From contig NZ_CP110848.1 of the NCBI RefSeq assembly GCF_026240635.1, forward strand, positions 312,501-376,500: a stretch of 64,000 nucleotides of DNA, in the 5' to 3' direction. Both the position numbers and the translations under genes were made by a program. Below the pieces are notes generated by a model. That model worked only from the letters and a program-made list of their open reading frames with translations. It was not told the DNA's origin and did no database searches. Positions 26,100 through 35,500 of the stretch are shown in pieces; within the stretch, counting starts at the first letter, position 1; every line of letters starts with the position of its first letter. The stretch is from Trichothermofontia sichuanensis B231 (GTDB taxonomy: Bacteria > Cyanobacteriota > Cyanobacteriia > B231).

Positions 26100-27113
26100 A
26101 TGATAGTAAACCCAGAAACTGCTCCCCCGTTTGGTCGTCATTCTCTGGATCTTGACGTTGAGAAAGAGACGGAACGCCTGGTTACTCAGTTGCGACAGGC
26201 TATTTATCATACTTTACACCGCCAGGGAGCAGTTTTAGGGATTAGTGGTGGCATTGACTCTTCTGTTGTCTTAGCACTCTGTGTTAGAGCTTTGGGGCCA
26301 GATCGAATTGTGGCTTTGAAACTTCCTGAAGGTGAATCTGACCCTGAAAGTTTGACCCTAGCTCAGATGGTTGCTGATCACTATGGTGTTTGCACCGTCA
26401 CGGAAAATATCTCTGCGGCCTTGGAAGGATTTGGCTGTTATCGTCGTCGTAATGCAGCTATTCAACAATTTTTTCCTGACTTTGGGCCTGGTTGGGGGGC
26501 AAAAATTACGCTTCCAGGTAGCCTTTTAGAGCAAAAAACTCTCAATGTTTTCTATCTGACTGTCACTAGCCCAACCGGTCAAGTTTTGACGAAACGTTTA
26601 CCCCCAAAACAGTACCTACAGATTGTTGCTGCCTCTAACTTTAAACAACGATCGCGGATGGCCATGCTTTACTATCATGCCGAACTCCACAATTATGCAG
26701 TCATTGGCACAGCAAATAAAAATGAACATTTACTTGGTTTTTTTGTTAAGCATGGGGATGCTGGCATTGATGTCAATCCTATTGAACACCTCTTTAAAAC
26801 CCAAGTTTATCAACTAGCGCGTTATTTAGGCGTTCCTGAACCTATCCAGAAACGAACACCTACTTCAGATACTTATCCAGGGGGAAGTAGCCAGGAAGAG
26901 TTCTTTTTCCGCCTACCTTTCGAGATTTTAGATACCATTTGGTTAGGATATGAACGAGGTGTTCCTCAGGAGTTAATTGCCCAGGGATTGAATCTTACAA
27001 CTGAGCAAGTAGGACGGGTTATCGACGATATTATCCGCAAGCAACGGACAACGCTTTACCTCAGAACTCCAGTTATTAATATGGGAAATGAGTTAGCACG
27101 AGAACTTATTTAG
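26100..27113 (+). CDS. NAD synthase-like ATP pyrophosphatase (amidase domain absent)
   Basis: The 337-residue protein is an N-type ATP pyrophosphatase of the NadE fold. The PP-loop GISGGIDSSVV (Ser49-Ser55) binds ATP. GTANKNEHLLGFFVKHGDAG and DVNPIEHLFKTQV are the NAD synthase core, and RTPTSDTYPGGSSQEEFFF is the substrate loop. There is no nitrilase-type glutaminase domain, so it would use free ammonia or ammonia from a partner. An insert at about residues 125-175 (FPDFGPGWGAKITLPG and after) is longer than in standard NadE. Location 3 bp after an AsnB-like gene suggests paired amide formation in one pathway; plain NAD synthesis is less likely in this setting. Confidence 0.85.
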   Translation: MIVNPETAPPFGRHSLDLDVEKETERLVTQLRQAIYHTLHRQGAVLGISGGIDSSVVLALCVRALGPDRIVALKLPEGESDPESLTLAQMVADHYGVCTVTENISAALEGFGCYRRRNAAIQQFFPDFGPGWGAKITLPGSLLEQKTLNVFYLTVTSPTGQVLTKRLPPKQYLQIVAASNFKQRSRMAMLYYHAELHNYAVIGTANKNEHLLGFFVKHGDAGIDVNPIEHLFKTQVYQLARYLGVPEPIQKRTPTSDTYPGGSSQEEFFFRLPFEILDTIWLGYERGVPQELIAQGLNLTTEQVGRVIDDIIRKQRTTLYLRTPVINMGNELARELI

Positions 27114-27156
27114 ATTCTACTGGTTCTACCTCTATAGATTCTACTGCTGAAACACG

Positions 27157-28071
27157 ATGAAGGCGACAATCCACATAAAAAAGACCTTGTTGTTGACTGT
27201 GTTGTTGACTGTGCTTTTTATAGTTTCCCTCTTGTCCCTACTTGTCTTCAGCAGTGCCAAGGTATCGGTCAAGGATAAAACGATGCTGCCCCTTAACTCT
27301 TCGAGCTTACAGAGTATTTCTGAAACTGCTTGGCAAAGTCTCGCAACCAAAAAGATTATTTTTGGACATCAGTCTGTGGGTTTTAATATCATCGAAGGTA
27401 TGGAAGATTTGAGGCAAGAAAATTGCTTTATTGATCTCAAGATTATTGCTAACACTAAACCTTGGGAAGTAAAAACGCCTGGTTTTGTCCATTTTCAAAT
27501 TGGAGAAAATACTCAGCCACAGACTAAGATAAATGACTTTGTCCGAGTTGTAGAAACTACTGAACAACAGGGTAGTATTGATCTGGCTTTCTTCAAATTT
27601 TGCTATGTAGATATAGGCCCTGATATGAATATCAGCGAGGTTTTTGAACAATACCATCAGGCTATGCAACGGTTAATTCAAGCCTTCCCAAAGACGACTT
27701 TTATCCATGTTACAGTTCCCTTGGAATCAGAAGCGGGTAGTATTAAAAGATGGGCTAAGCAGGTCAAAAATTTTCTTGAGCGGCTTGCACATCAGGGAAA
27801 AAGTCATTATTCTAGTAATCTCTATAGGCATCAATTCAATCAGTTAATCAGGCAAGCGTACCAGGAGAACGCCCCTGTTTTCGATCTTGCTCAAATAGAA
27901 TCGACTTTTCCTGATGGTCACCAACAGATTTTTTCTGTGAATGGGAAGCAATACTGGTCTTTGGCCCCAGACTATACGGATGATGGCGGTCATCTGAATC
28001 AACTGGGGCGGCGGGTCGTCGCTGAAAAGTTACTGATTTTCTTGGCGCGACTTAGCGATCGTGACCCATAG
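27157..28071 (+). CDS. Membrane-anchored SGNH-hydrolase-like protein
   Basis: The 304-residue product starts with a basic tip and a strong hydrophobic helix (about residues 9-32), a signal anchor or signal peptide. The extracytoplasmic domain begins with KKIIFGHQSVGFNIIEGM, where the usual GDSL Ser block is altered to GHQSVG. It ends with DDGGHLNQLGRRVVAEK, giving the Asp276-x-x-His279 pair of SGNH enzymes. It could act as an esterase, deacylase or acyltransferase on the exported product of the cluster. It is the last gene on the strand, 43 bp after the NAD-synthase-like gene. No strong ribosome binding site is seen. Confidence 0.75.
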   Translation: MKATIHIKKTLLLTVLLTVLFIVSLLSLLVFSSAKVSVKDKTMLPLNSSSLQSISETAWQSLATKKIIFGHQSVGFNIIEGMEDLRQENCFIDLKIIANTKPWEVKTPGFVHFQIGENTQPQTKINDFVRVVETTEQQGSIDLAFFKFCYVDIGPDMNISEVFEQYHQAMQRLIQAFPKTTFIHVTVPLESEAGSIKRWAKQVKNFLERLAHQGKSHYSSNLYRHQFNQLIRQAYQENAPVFDLAQIESTFPDGHQQIFSVNGKQYWSLAPDYTDDGGHLNQLGRRVVAEKLLIFLARLSDRDP

Positions 28072-28374
28072 TGAGGGTGCATCACACGCTTGCGGCTTTT
28101 GCCCTCAGTCTCTCCCAGAACGACAGAGAGGGAAAGGCTCTGGTTGATAACACGAACAAATCATACAAGGGGCAACCTTTCTGGACTGCACGGGTCGGTC
28201 ACAGGCGGTTGCCCCAGCGGCTTGTTTAGGGTGGCTCTTCTGAGTTTATGGTGGGGGCGCGTAGCGCCCCCACCATAAACTCAGCATTTGCGATCGTTTA
28301 TTTGTAGCTGCTGATACTGCTTACCCCAAAATCCCAGAAGAACCTTTAGGGTTTTATTTTTTTATCAGGTAGGA
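28072..28374. other. Boundary between the island and ppc
   Basis: No gene is present. Composition returns to GC-rich. The only defined element is the 112-bp MITE at 28233-28344 with its 8-bp target duplication; the ppc 3' end begins just after it. Confidence 0.5.
28233..28344 (+). mobile_element. 112-bp MITE, copy 1, with 8-bp target duplication
   Basis: The ends are GGCTCTTCTG and CAGAAGAACC (inverse GGTTCTTCTG), imperfect terminal inverted repeats. Inside the left half is a 20-bp-stem palindrome (CTGAGTTTATGGTGGGGG and its complement). The element is flanked on both sides by TTTAGGGT (28225-28232 and 28345-28352). It has no ORF, so it must be moved by a transposase in trans. The GGYTCTT tip and 8-bp duplication fit ISL3-family elements, as an inference. 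Confidence 0.9.
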
Positions 28375-31300
28375 TCAACCCGTATTACGCATTCCGGCTG
28401 CAATACCGTTAATGGTTAGATGGGCACCGCGCAAAAGTTCGCTCTGGCTATAGCGCGATCGCATCACTGTGCCACTTGTCGTTTGGGCTTGGTATTGGCG
28501 CAAGCGCTTCAGCAGCGAGACCTGGAGAAGCCCCAAGGGAACGATCGAACCATTGCGCAGTTGAATTGAGGCTTGCAGTTCGGGGTCACCATCAAGCAAG
28601 CGTTGATGCTCTGTAATTGCTAGGACCAGATCGCGCGTCAGATGATACTCCCTAGAAATTTGCTCAAACAGATGTTCAAAGCGCCCCCGATCCTCCGGTC
28701 GCGACAACTCCCGCACATAGTGGTGAGCAATTTGCAGATCCACCTTCGAGAGGGTCATTTCGACCTTAGAAATCGCCATCTTGAAGAATGGCCACTTGTA
28801 GTAGAAATAACGCAGCAAGCTCATGTGCTCATCCGGTGCCTCGTTGAGAAAGTCCCGTAGAGCTGTTCCCACACCGTACCATGAAGGTAGCAAGAAGCGG
28901 GTTTGCGTCCAGCTAAACACCCAAGGGATAGCCCGTAGGTTTGCCATATCCCGTTTCCCCGATCGCCGCGAGGGTCGCGAACTAATTTGCAGCTTGCTAA
29001 TTTCCTCGATCGGCGTCACCTGATGGAAGAAATCAATAAAATCTGGTTGCTCGTAGATCAACTGGCGATAGTGCTGCCGCGATCGGGCCGCCAACTCCTC
29101 CATGATTTCATTCCAGGGTTCGATATTGTCAAACCCCGTGCGCAGCAAGCTCGCCTGAATCACCGCTGTAGTGATATTTTCCAGGTTATACAACGCCAGT
29201 TCTGGCAGCGAATACTTGGAGGCTAGTACTTCCCCCTGCTCAGTAATCTTAATGCGGCCACTGATACTGCGTCCCGGCTGGGCCAAGATCGCCTCATAGG
29301 CAGGTCCCCCGCCGCGACCGACTGACCCCCCGCGACCGTGGAAAATCCGCAGGGCAATGCCGTGCTCCTCGGCGATCGCCTGCAACGCCTTCTGGGCCTT
29401 ATGAATTTCCCAATTACTGCTGAGGAAACCGGAATCCTTATTACTGTCGGAGTAGCCCAGCATTACCTCTTGCAGCGGGGTTACCGTGGGATTGGCTTGA
29501 GCCATCGCCTCATAGCCCCCCGCCAGCAAGGCTCGGTAGAAGGGTAACTCAAACAACTGTTGCATAATCGCCGGTGCCCGCCGTAGATCCTCCACCGTCT
29601 CAAACAAGGGTACTACCTGAAGGCGACTGATCCCTGTGGCTGGATCATATAACCCCGCTTCCTTGGCCAGCAGCAACACCTCCAGCAGATTACTCACGGA
29701 ATGGCTCATGCTGATGATGTAGGTTTGGCACATCTCCTGGCCAAACTCCTGTTGCAACTGGTTAGTCATCCGGAAGGTTTCGATGATCTCGCAAGTCCGG
29801 GCCGAAAAAGGCAGATTCGTTGGGATCAGAGGCCGCCGGGTCTTGATTTCCTGTATCAACCAATCACAGCGTTCACGCTCCGTCATTTCGGTATAGGGTT
29901 TCGGCAAGATCTGGAGATAGGCGGTGATTTCATCGATCGCATTGCCGTGCTGGGAGCTTTCCTGCCGGAGGTCAAGTTGGGCCAAGTTAAAGCCGTAGAT
30001 CTCCACCTGACGGATCAGCGTTTCCAATTCCTCACAGGTCAAGCCCGTCTGCACCAGACTGCTCTGGATCAACCGTAGCTCCGCCAGAAATTCATCACCC
30101 GATCGATACAAATTCGTCGTCGGACAATCCGGTGCCGTGCGCTCCATCATGGCGCTATTGTCTAAACACAGGTTGCGGGTGCGGGTATTTTTCAGACGCT
30201 CCAGCACATAGGTCAGCTTCAGGCGATAGGGTTCCTGACGATACCGAATCGCCTTAGCCTCGTAGATTTCTGGCATCTGGATACGATCCTGTTCCAGGGC
30301 TTCGAGCAGTTCCGGCAATACCTGACTCCAGTGCAGAGACGGACTCAGCAGCCCAATTAGCTTCTCGACCGATTGGATGTATTTATCCAACACGAGCCGG
30401 CGTTGATAACAGGCCGTACGCCAGGTCACCTGGGGGGTTACCGAGGGATTCCCGTCACGATCGGCCCCCACCCAAGACCCAAATTTGCAGAAATTAGTCC
30501 GAGGCGGACGCAGATAGGGAAATACACTGTGCAGAGCGCGATTGAAGCGATCGAAGAGTTTGGGCACCGCATCAAACAACACCTCCTGGAAATAGTGCAA
30601 GGTGTAGTCCACCTCATCCAGCACCGATGGTTTGAATTGATGGAGTTCATCCGTCCGCCACCAGAGCCGCACCTCTGACATCAGTTTTTGACGGATCGTG
30701 TCTGCTTCCCAATCCGCCATGGGCGACTGACTCCCCGCTTCAATCAGATCCAACTGACTCAGGAGTCCAGCAATCCGCCGTTGCTTACTGCGGATCGTGT
30801 GGCGCACAATTTCCGTCGGGTGAGCAGTGAACACCATGCGCACATCCAGATCATCAATCAAGCGCTGGATATGCTGGGGCGGAACATTCAACCGCTTCAG
30901 TTCTGGGAACAGCCATTGCAGCGTTGCCGGTCCCTTGCGGGGTGCCCCCGACACCAGCAAACTCTTCTCTAACAAGCTGGCATGGAACGAGGTCTCTACC
31001 GTCGTAGACCCTTCAGCCGGCGATCGGGCGGGTCCCCGCACACTGGCTAGGGCTTGATCCACACTCGTGCGCAAATGGGTTGCCCCCAACCCTCCTCGCA
31101 CAGCATCCTGCACACTCTGGTTATAATTGTCGCGATATTGCTGCTGTTGCTGCCGTTGTTCGTAGTGCTGCTCAACAATGTTAATCAGTTGGAAGTAGAG
31201 GGCAAAGGCACGGGTCAGCCGAATCGCTTCCTCAAGATCCAACTGTTCAATGACCCGCAACACTTGCGACTCCACAAAATTCGGCGCCTGTCCTTCCGGT

Positions 31301-31698
31301 GAGCAGAGTTGACGCAGGGTGATGAGTAAATCCACTAAGTCCTGACCACACTCCTCACACAAAACCGCCTGCCAGATTTCTTCCGTTAACCGCAGACGAC
31401 GATTGAGCAGGAGTTTGTCAGCAGCCCCGATATTGGTCGTAACCCTCGCGAAGTCACCCGTCGTTTGCATGGGGGGCCGATGCGGCGGGGGTTGGGAGGG
31501 GTGGCGATAGGCCACCCGTGTCGTATCGCCTCTGTCAGCGTCTGATTCACTCCTGTGCGGATTAGGAGGATTCCCGGCAGCCGGGCGCTGGCTCCCGCTC
31601 GCTGAGGTGGGGATCAGCGTGTCCGCTGACTTGGGGGCCACTGCTGGTGTGACTAAGGGGTCCAAGGCATCATTCGCGGGATTGAGAGGTGAACTCAT
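28375..31698 (-). CDS. ppc: Phosphoenolpyruvate carboxylase
   Basis: This enzyme carboxylates PEP to oxaloacetate, the main anaplerotic reaction that feeds amino-acid synthesis in cyanobacteria. The 1,107-residue product has [20 protein letters not shown] with catalytic His293, [32 protein letters not shown], and the C-terminal [14 protein letters not shown]. The first about 76 residues are a Pro/Ser/Ala-rich extension with no similarity to standard PEPC, so the product is 80-100 residues longer than many. Met77 (MQTTGDF) is an in-frame alternative start. A Gln-rich stretch (QQQQQ) lies near residue 185. The plant-type phosphorylation Ser is absent, as in other bacteria. It is transcribed alone. 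Confidence 0.96.
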   Translation of the reverse strand: MSSPLNPANDALDPLVTPAVAPKSADTLIPTSASGSQRPAAGNPPNPHRSESDADRGDTTRVAYRHPSQPPPHRPPMQTTGDFARVTTNIGAADKLLLNRRLRLTEEIWQAVLCEECGQDLVDLLITLRQLCSPEGQAPNFVESQVLRVIEQLDLEEAIRLTRAFALYFQLINIVEQHYEQRQQQQQYRDNYNQSVQDAVRGGLGATHLRTSVDQALASVRGPARSPAEGSTTVETSFHASLLEKSLLVSGAPRKGPATLQWLFPELKRLNVPPQHIQRLIDDLDVRMVFTAHPTEIVRHTIRSKQRRIAGLLSQLDLIEAGSQSPMADWEADTIRQKLMSEVRLWWRTDELHQFKPSVLDEVDYTLHYFQEVLFDAVPKLFDRFNRALHSVFPYLRPPRTNFCKFGSWVGADRDGNPSVTPQVTWRTACYQRRLVLDKYIQSVEKLIGLLSPSLHWSQVLPELLEALEQDRIQMPEIYEAKAIRYRQEPYRLKLTYVLERLKNTRTRNLCLDNSAMMERTAPDCPTTNLYRSGDEFLAELRLIQSSLVQTGLTCEELETLIRQVEIYGFNLAQLDLRQESSQHGNAIDEITAYLQILPKPYTEMTERERCDWLIQEIKTRRPLIPTNLPFSARTCEIIETFRMTNQLQQEFGQEMCQTYIISMSHSVSNLLEVLLLAKEAGLYDPATGISRLQVVPLFETVEDLRRAPAIMQQLFELPFYRALLAGGYEAMAQANPTVTPLQEVMLGYSDSNKDSGFLSSNWEIHKAQKALQAIAEEHGIALRIFHGRGGSVGRGGGPAYEAILAQPGRSISGRIKITEQGEVLASKYSLPELALYNLENITTAVIQASLLRTGFDNIEPWNEIMEELAARSRQHYRQLIYEQPDFIDFFHQVTPIEEISKLQISSRPSRRSGKRDMANLRAIPWVFSWTQTRFLLPSWYGVGTALRDFLNEAPDEHMSLLRYFYYKWPFFKMAISKVEMTLSKVDLQIAHHYVRELSRPEDRGRFEHLFEQISREYHLTRDLVLAITEHQRLLDGDPELQASIQLRNGSIVPLGLLQVSLLKRLRQYQAQTTSGTVMRSRYSQSELLRGAHLTINGIAAGMRNTG

Positions 31699-32007
31699 GA
31701 CGCTTAATTCTTCTCGTGAGGGATGATCGTGGGCAAGGACACTCCCCTCATTTTAGGGGTAAACCCTTACTGGGCTTGATCCAGGGGCAGAGTTGCCTAC
31801 GGATACCCAGCAGAGATCCTCGATCCGGGTGCGCAATCACCTGAACAGGGACCGGTCTGGGAGTGGCGATCGTGAGTGAGTCCTGTCTTGGCGATGGGAC
31901 ATCCCCTTGCCAGCCAGCGATGTGGGGTGTCGTCACCGCCCTAACTGTTACAAGGTTAAGGTTAATACGTTATTAGCAAATTATTAGTAAATTGAGCGGG
32001 CCTTGTT
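31699..32007. other. Region upstream of ppc
   Basis: Nothing coding is recognised. An AT-rich stretch at about 31945-31995 (GTTAATACG, TTATTAGCAAATTATTAG) is the most likely place for promoters, including that of ppc. Confidence 0.35.
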
Positions 32008-32211
32008 TCAATTGTTATCCTGAGGGGGGGAAGGCAAGGGCAACAGGGGCAGGCGATCGCCCCGGAAAACTTCCTCGCTGGCTTGTCCCACCTGAACCAG
32101 GCCCACGAGGAGGACATCACACCCAATCAGAGTACAAAGCAGCGGGGGCGTCAGGCTGCTTAGAAGCCATGAATAGGCAGGGGAGGGCCGTTGAGTTGGA
32201 GAGGCGGACAT
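32008..32211 (-). CDS. Small conserved cyanobacterial membrane protein
   Basis: The 67-residue product has a short polar N-terminus, one hydrophobic helix (about residues 15-37) and a C-terminal GQASEEVFRGDRLPLLPLP segment. I recall this GEASEE-FRGDRLP ending from small cyanobacterial proteins of unknown function, which makes the ORF real and not a chance frame. GGAG 8 bases before the ATG at 32211 supports translation. It may be membrane-bound with the conserved end in the cytoplasm or lumen. No function is known. It stands between ppc and the DUF1574-type gene. Confidence 0.65.
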   Translation of the reverse strand: MSASPTQRPSPAYSWLLSSLTPPLLCTLIGCDVLLVGLVQVGQASEEVFRGDRLPLLPLPSPPQDNN

Positions 32212-32568
32212 AGAGGTAGCTCCTGTGGGGCTGGGGGCTAGAGGGGGATCTCAGAGTAGGGGAAGGCGGGAGACTGCGTCACTGGCGCAGGACGACGCGC
32301 TCCAACAGGGTCATTGACCATATCCAGTGATATCCAGAGTTCCACTGCGGCTATTATCGATGTTGCCCGCTTGGTCAGGCAAGGGGTTAAACCGATTGAA
32401 CGGTGCAGATCCCCCAGCAATGGGGTAGACTGTCAGCCAACCAATCTGGGTAGGGTCTGCCGCCCCCTCCCCGGTCAGCAATTGAGGTGAGAGGGCGGAG
32501 AAAGCAGTAGCAAGATTGGGGCAGCGGGAATCGCGCACGGATGCTTGGTGCGATTAGGGATAGCAGTG
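32212..32568. other. 357-bp non-coding stretch before the DUF1574-type gene
   Basis: No ORF with plausible protein features was found in either strand. The promoters of the small membrane protein (leftward) and the large gene (rightward) should lie here. No clear box could be picked. Confidence 0.35.
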
Positions 32569-35500
32569 ATGTTGAAACTTGAGGATCAGACCCGTCCACA
32601 CAATTTGTCGCCCCTAGCCCGTTGGCTACGCCACACGGTGGCCCAGCCGCAGGTGCAGTTGAAGCTACGCCTGCGGGGCAATAATCTCCATTTGCTCTGT
32701 GAAGGAAATCCCTGCCCAGATGTGGCCATCGTGACCGCTCGCCTGATCCAGGGCCTGACCCAAACGTCCCTAGCGAGCCTCTTGCCCGCTGACCATCCCC
32801 CCATTTATCAGGTGCTGCTTTACGGTCGCACCACAGGCAGCCAGCGCCCTGCCTGGACGGAACTGATTTACCTCAATCAACTCGATCGCTACCTAGAAGA
32901 CTTAGAAAACCGCTCTGAGCGACCGGAACTCTGGGATGACACGACTTCTGCGACCTACGTCGATCGCCCCCTAGGGCGCGAACCCTTAACCCTCGTGTCG
33001 GCTCCGACCGTTTCCCAGACACTGCCGGTGACGAGTACGGCGATCGTCGTTTCTAATCAGAGTTTGGCGCGTCAAGGCGATCCTGACGCGATCGCCCGGT
33101 ACTTGAGTGAAACCCTGAGTGCGCTGGGGGTCAGTGTGACGCCGAAGGTACGCACTATCCGGGTGAGCAACCCCACCCCCTCTCACCAGGCCCAGGCGAT
33201 TTTTCTCCACCCCGATCGCACCCAACGGCTGTGTATCCATTGCGAATCGACCTATCGGGTTGATCCCGCGGTGGTGGCCGAAGCGATCGCGACCCAATTG
33301 CGGGAGTTAAACCTATCGGGCTATCGGGATGCTCTGGTATTCAGCCAGGTGAGGGGGGAAAGTCAAGCGGAATGGGTCCTCCGGGTTGATCTTACCCCGC
33401 CAGCGGAGATGCTGCGGGAGTGGGCACGCTGGGGGGATCTGGTTGCGCTGACCCAGATTGTGAGTCAAGCCCTAGGCATGGCCACCACAGATGTGTCCAT
33501 CCTGCAACAGGAGACCACACTGTACATTTTTTGTAAACAAGGTGCAGAGAACCCAGCCAGAGAGGCCCAGACGGTGGGCGATCGTCCCAGCTACGAAGCG
33601 ATCCCTACTGCGGAAGTGACTGAGAGCGGGCGGCCTCTGCCCAAGCGCCCCGCCCCCCCCGTCAGCCCCGCCCCGGATCAAGCAACTACTAAAGCGATCC
33701 TGACTACCCTACTAACTGACCTAGCGCCCCAAGGGGCCAAAGCTGCCGCCATCTATGGCCTTGCGGCCAACACCACGTTGCCTGCGGCGGGGACGGAACC
33801 AGCCCTCAGTACCATTCCCGTCTGGGTCGATTGGATCGATCTGCCAGGGGCGGTGCATGAAGCCCTAGCGGTTTCAACCCGAACCCTGGCGGAGCAGGGC
33901 GACTTATTGGCGATCGTGGTCCTCCTCACTCGTCAGTTAAACCCCGACTTGGAGCAGCAATTGGCCACCGGGGGAACCCGCGTCCAGGTCTTGCGCAAGG
34001 GGGATTTGATCCATGTTATGACCGACGCCCCCCGCTGTCCTCGGCAGACGCAAGTGGGGCCGCCGATCGCCAGCTTTATCCGCCAGTTACGATTGGGGGG
34101 GATATCGGGGGTACGGGTCTATGGCCGCCGTGCCGGCCAAAAGCGCCCCCGGTGGTGCTATGGTGTGGATTTTGTGCCCCGCAATCGTCTGGTTCCGGAG
34201 GCAACCCCCGAATTTGCCGCCTCCGATGCCTATGTGGGGGATTTATTGGCCTCGGCGGGGGATCTGTCCCTGGCGGGACCTGCGACCGGGGCTTTGTCTG
34301 ATTTGGCAGCCTTGCCCACCCTTGGAACGGTTGCCACTCAGGTTTGCCAGACCCTGATTCAACGCCTGCAACAAACGCTGATCCAGTGGCAACTCTGCGT
34401 TCCTAGGGATGCGGTTGCCACCCCGCCTCTCTCCTTAGCCCCCCGCCAAACCCTAGCGGTAGCAGTGGTATGGGGAGCGTTGGGGCTGGTGTTGACGGTC
34501 CAGATGGACTGGTTACTCGGACGTGCCCTGCAAACTCAAACCCAAGTGCCGGGTGCGATCGCAGCCATTGTCGATTCCCCCAATACCCCCCTGTCATCCC
34601 CCAAGCCGTCGGTGGGTTCCTGGCCAGCGGCCACTGGGGGGGATCCCCCCCTATCGGCTGCTGCCGGGACTGTGCAGACGGAGCCAGGGAGTATTCCCTT
34701 GTCCAACCCAGAGCAAGCAACGACCCCAGCGGCAGGATTATCTTCAACCCCCGATCGGCTGTCCTCAACCGGCAAGTTTGATGGAAACAGCGGGAGCCTT
34801 GCCGATGAGATAGCTGCACCGATCGACCCCCTGGCTGGGGTTACCCTAAATCCTGCCCAAACTCCCATAGACAGCCCTGCCTTCAATCCCTCCGGATTTA
34901 CCCGTGGCAGTTATGGAGAGGGGATGACAGAATCTGCTTTCCCTGATCCTGAGGCGACCCCAGCCTCTGATCGGGGAACAGCCCTCCCCGCCAGTGCGCT
35001 TCAGGATACCCTCAAGGCCACAGCGGTGATCGCCGCTGCGCCGACAGACTACCCCAGCTTCGGTGCCCAGCAGTTGGATCAAAAACTGGCCCTTTATCGC
35101 TATCATCTGCAAACGGCAGGTCCCCCGGATGTTTTAATTATGGGTAGTTCGCGTGCCCTACGGGGAGTTGATCCGACTCAACTTCAGCAGGCATTGCAGC
35201 GACCGGATCGTCCCCCGTTGCGGGTGTTTAACTTTGGCGTCAATGGGGCCACAGCCCAGGTTGTTGATCTCATCGTCCGACAATTGCTGAGGCCGGAGGA
35301 GTTGCCTCGGCTGATTATTTGGGCAGATGGGGCACGGGCATTCAACAGTGGTCGAGTGGATATTACCTTCAATGCGATCGCGGTATCCGATGGCTATCGA
35401 CAGTTACAGGCGGGAACTCTGCCCCCGCTGACGGCTCCCTCAAACTCGACGCTCACTGGGGCAACCCCAGCCCCAGTCTCCCTACCGCCCCAATCCCTGG

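Noticed and set aside
28642-31302. Several ORFs of 60-125 codons on the plus strand opposite ppc
   Set aside because: They are antisense shadows of a long GC-rich gene. None has family-like motifs or a ribosome binding site.
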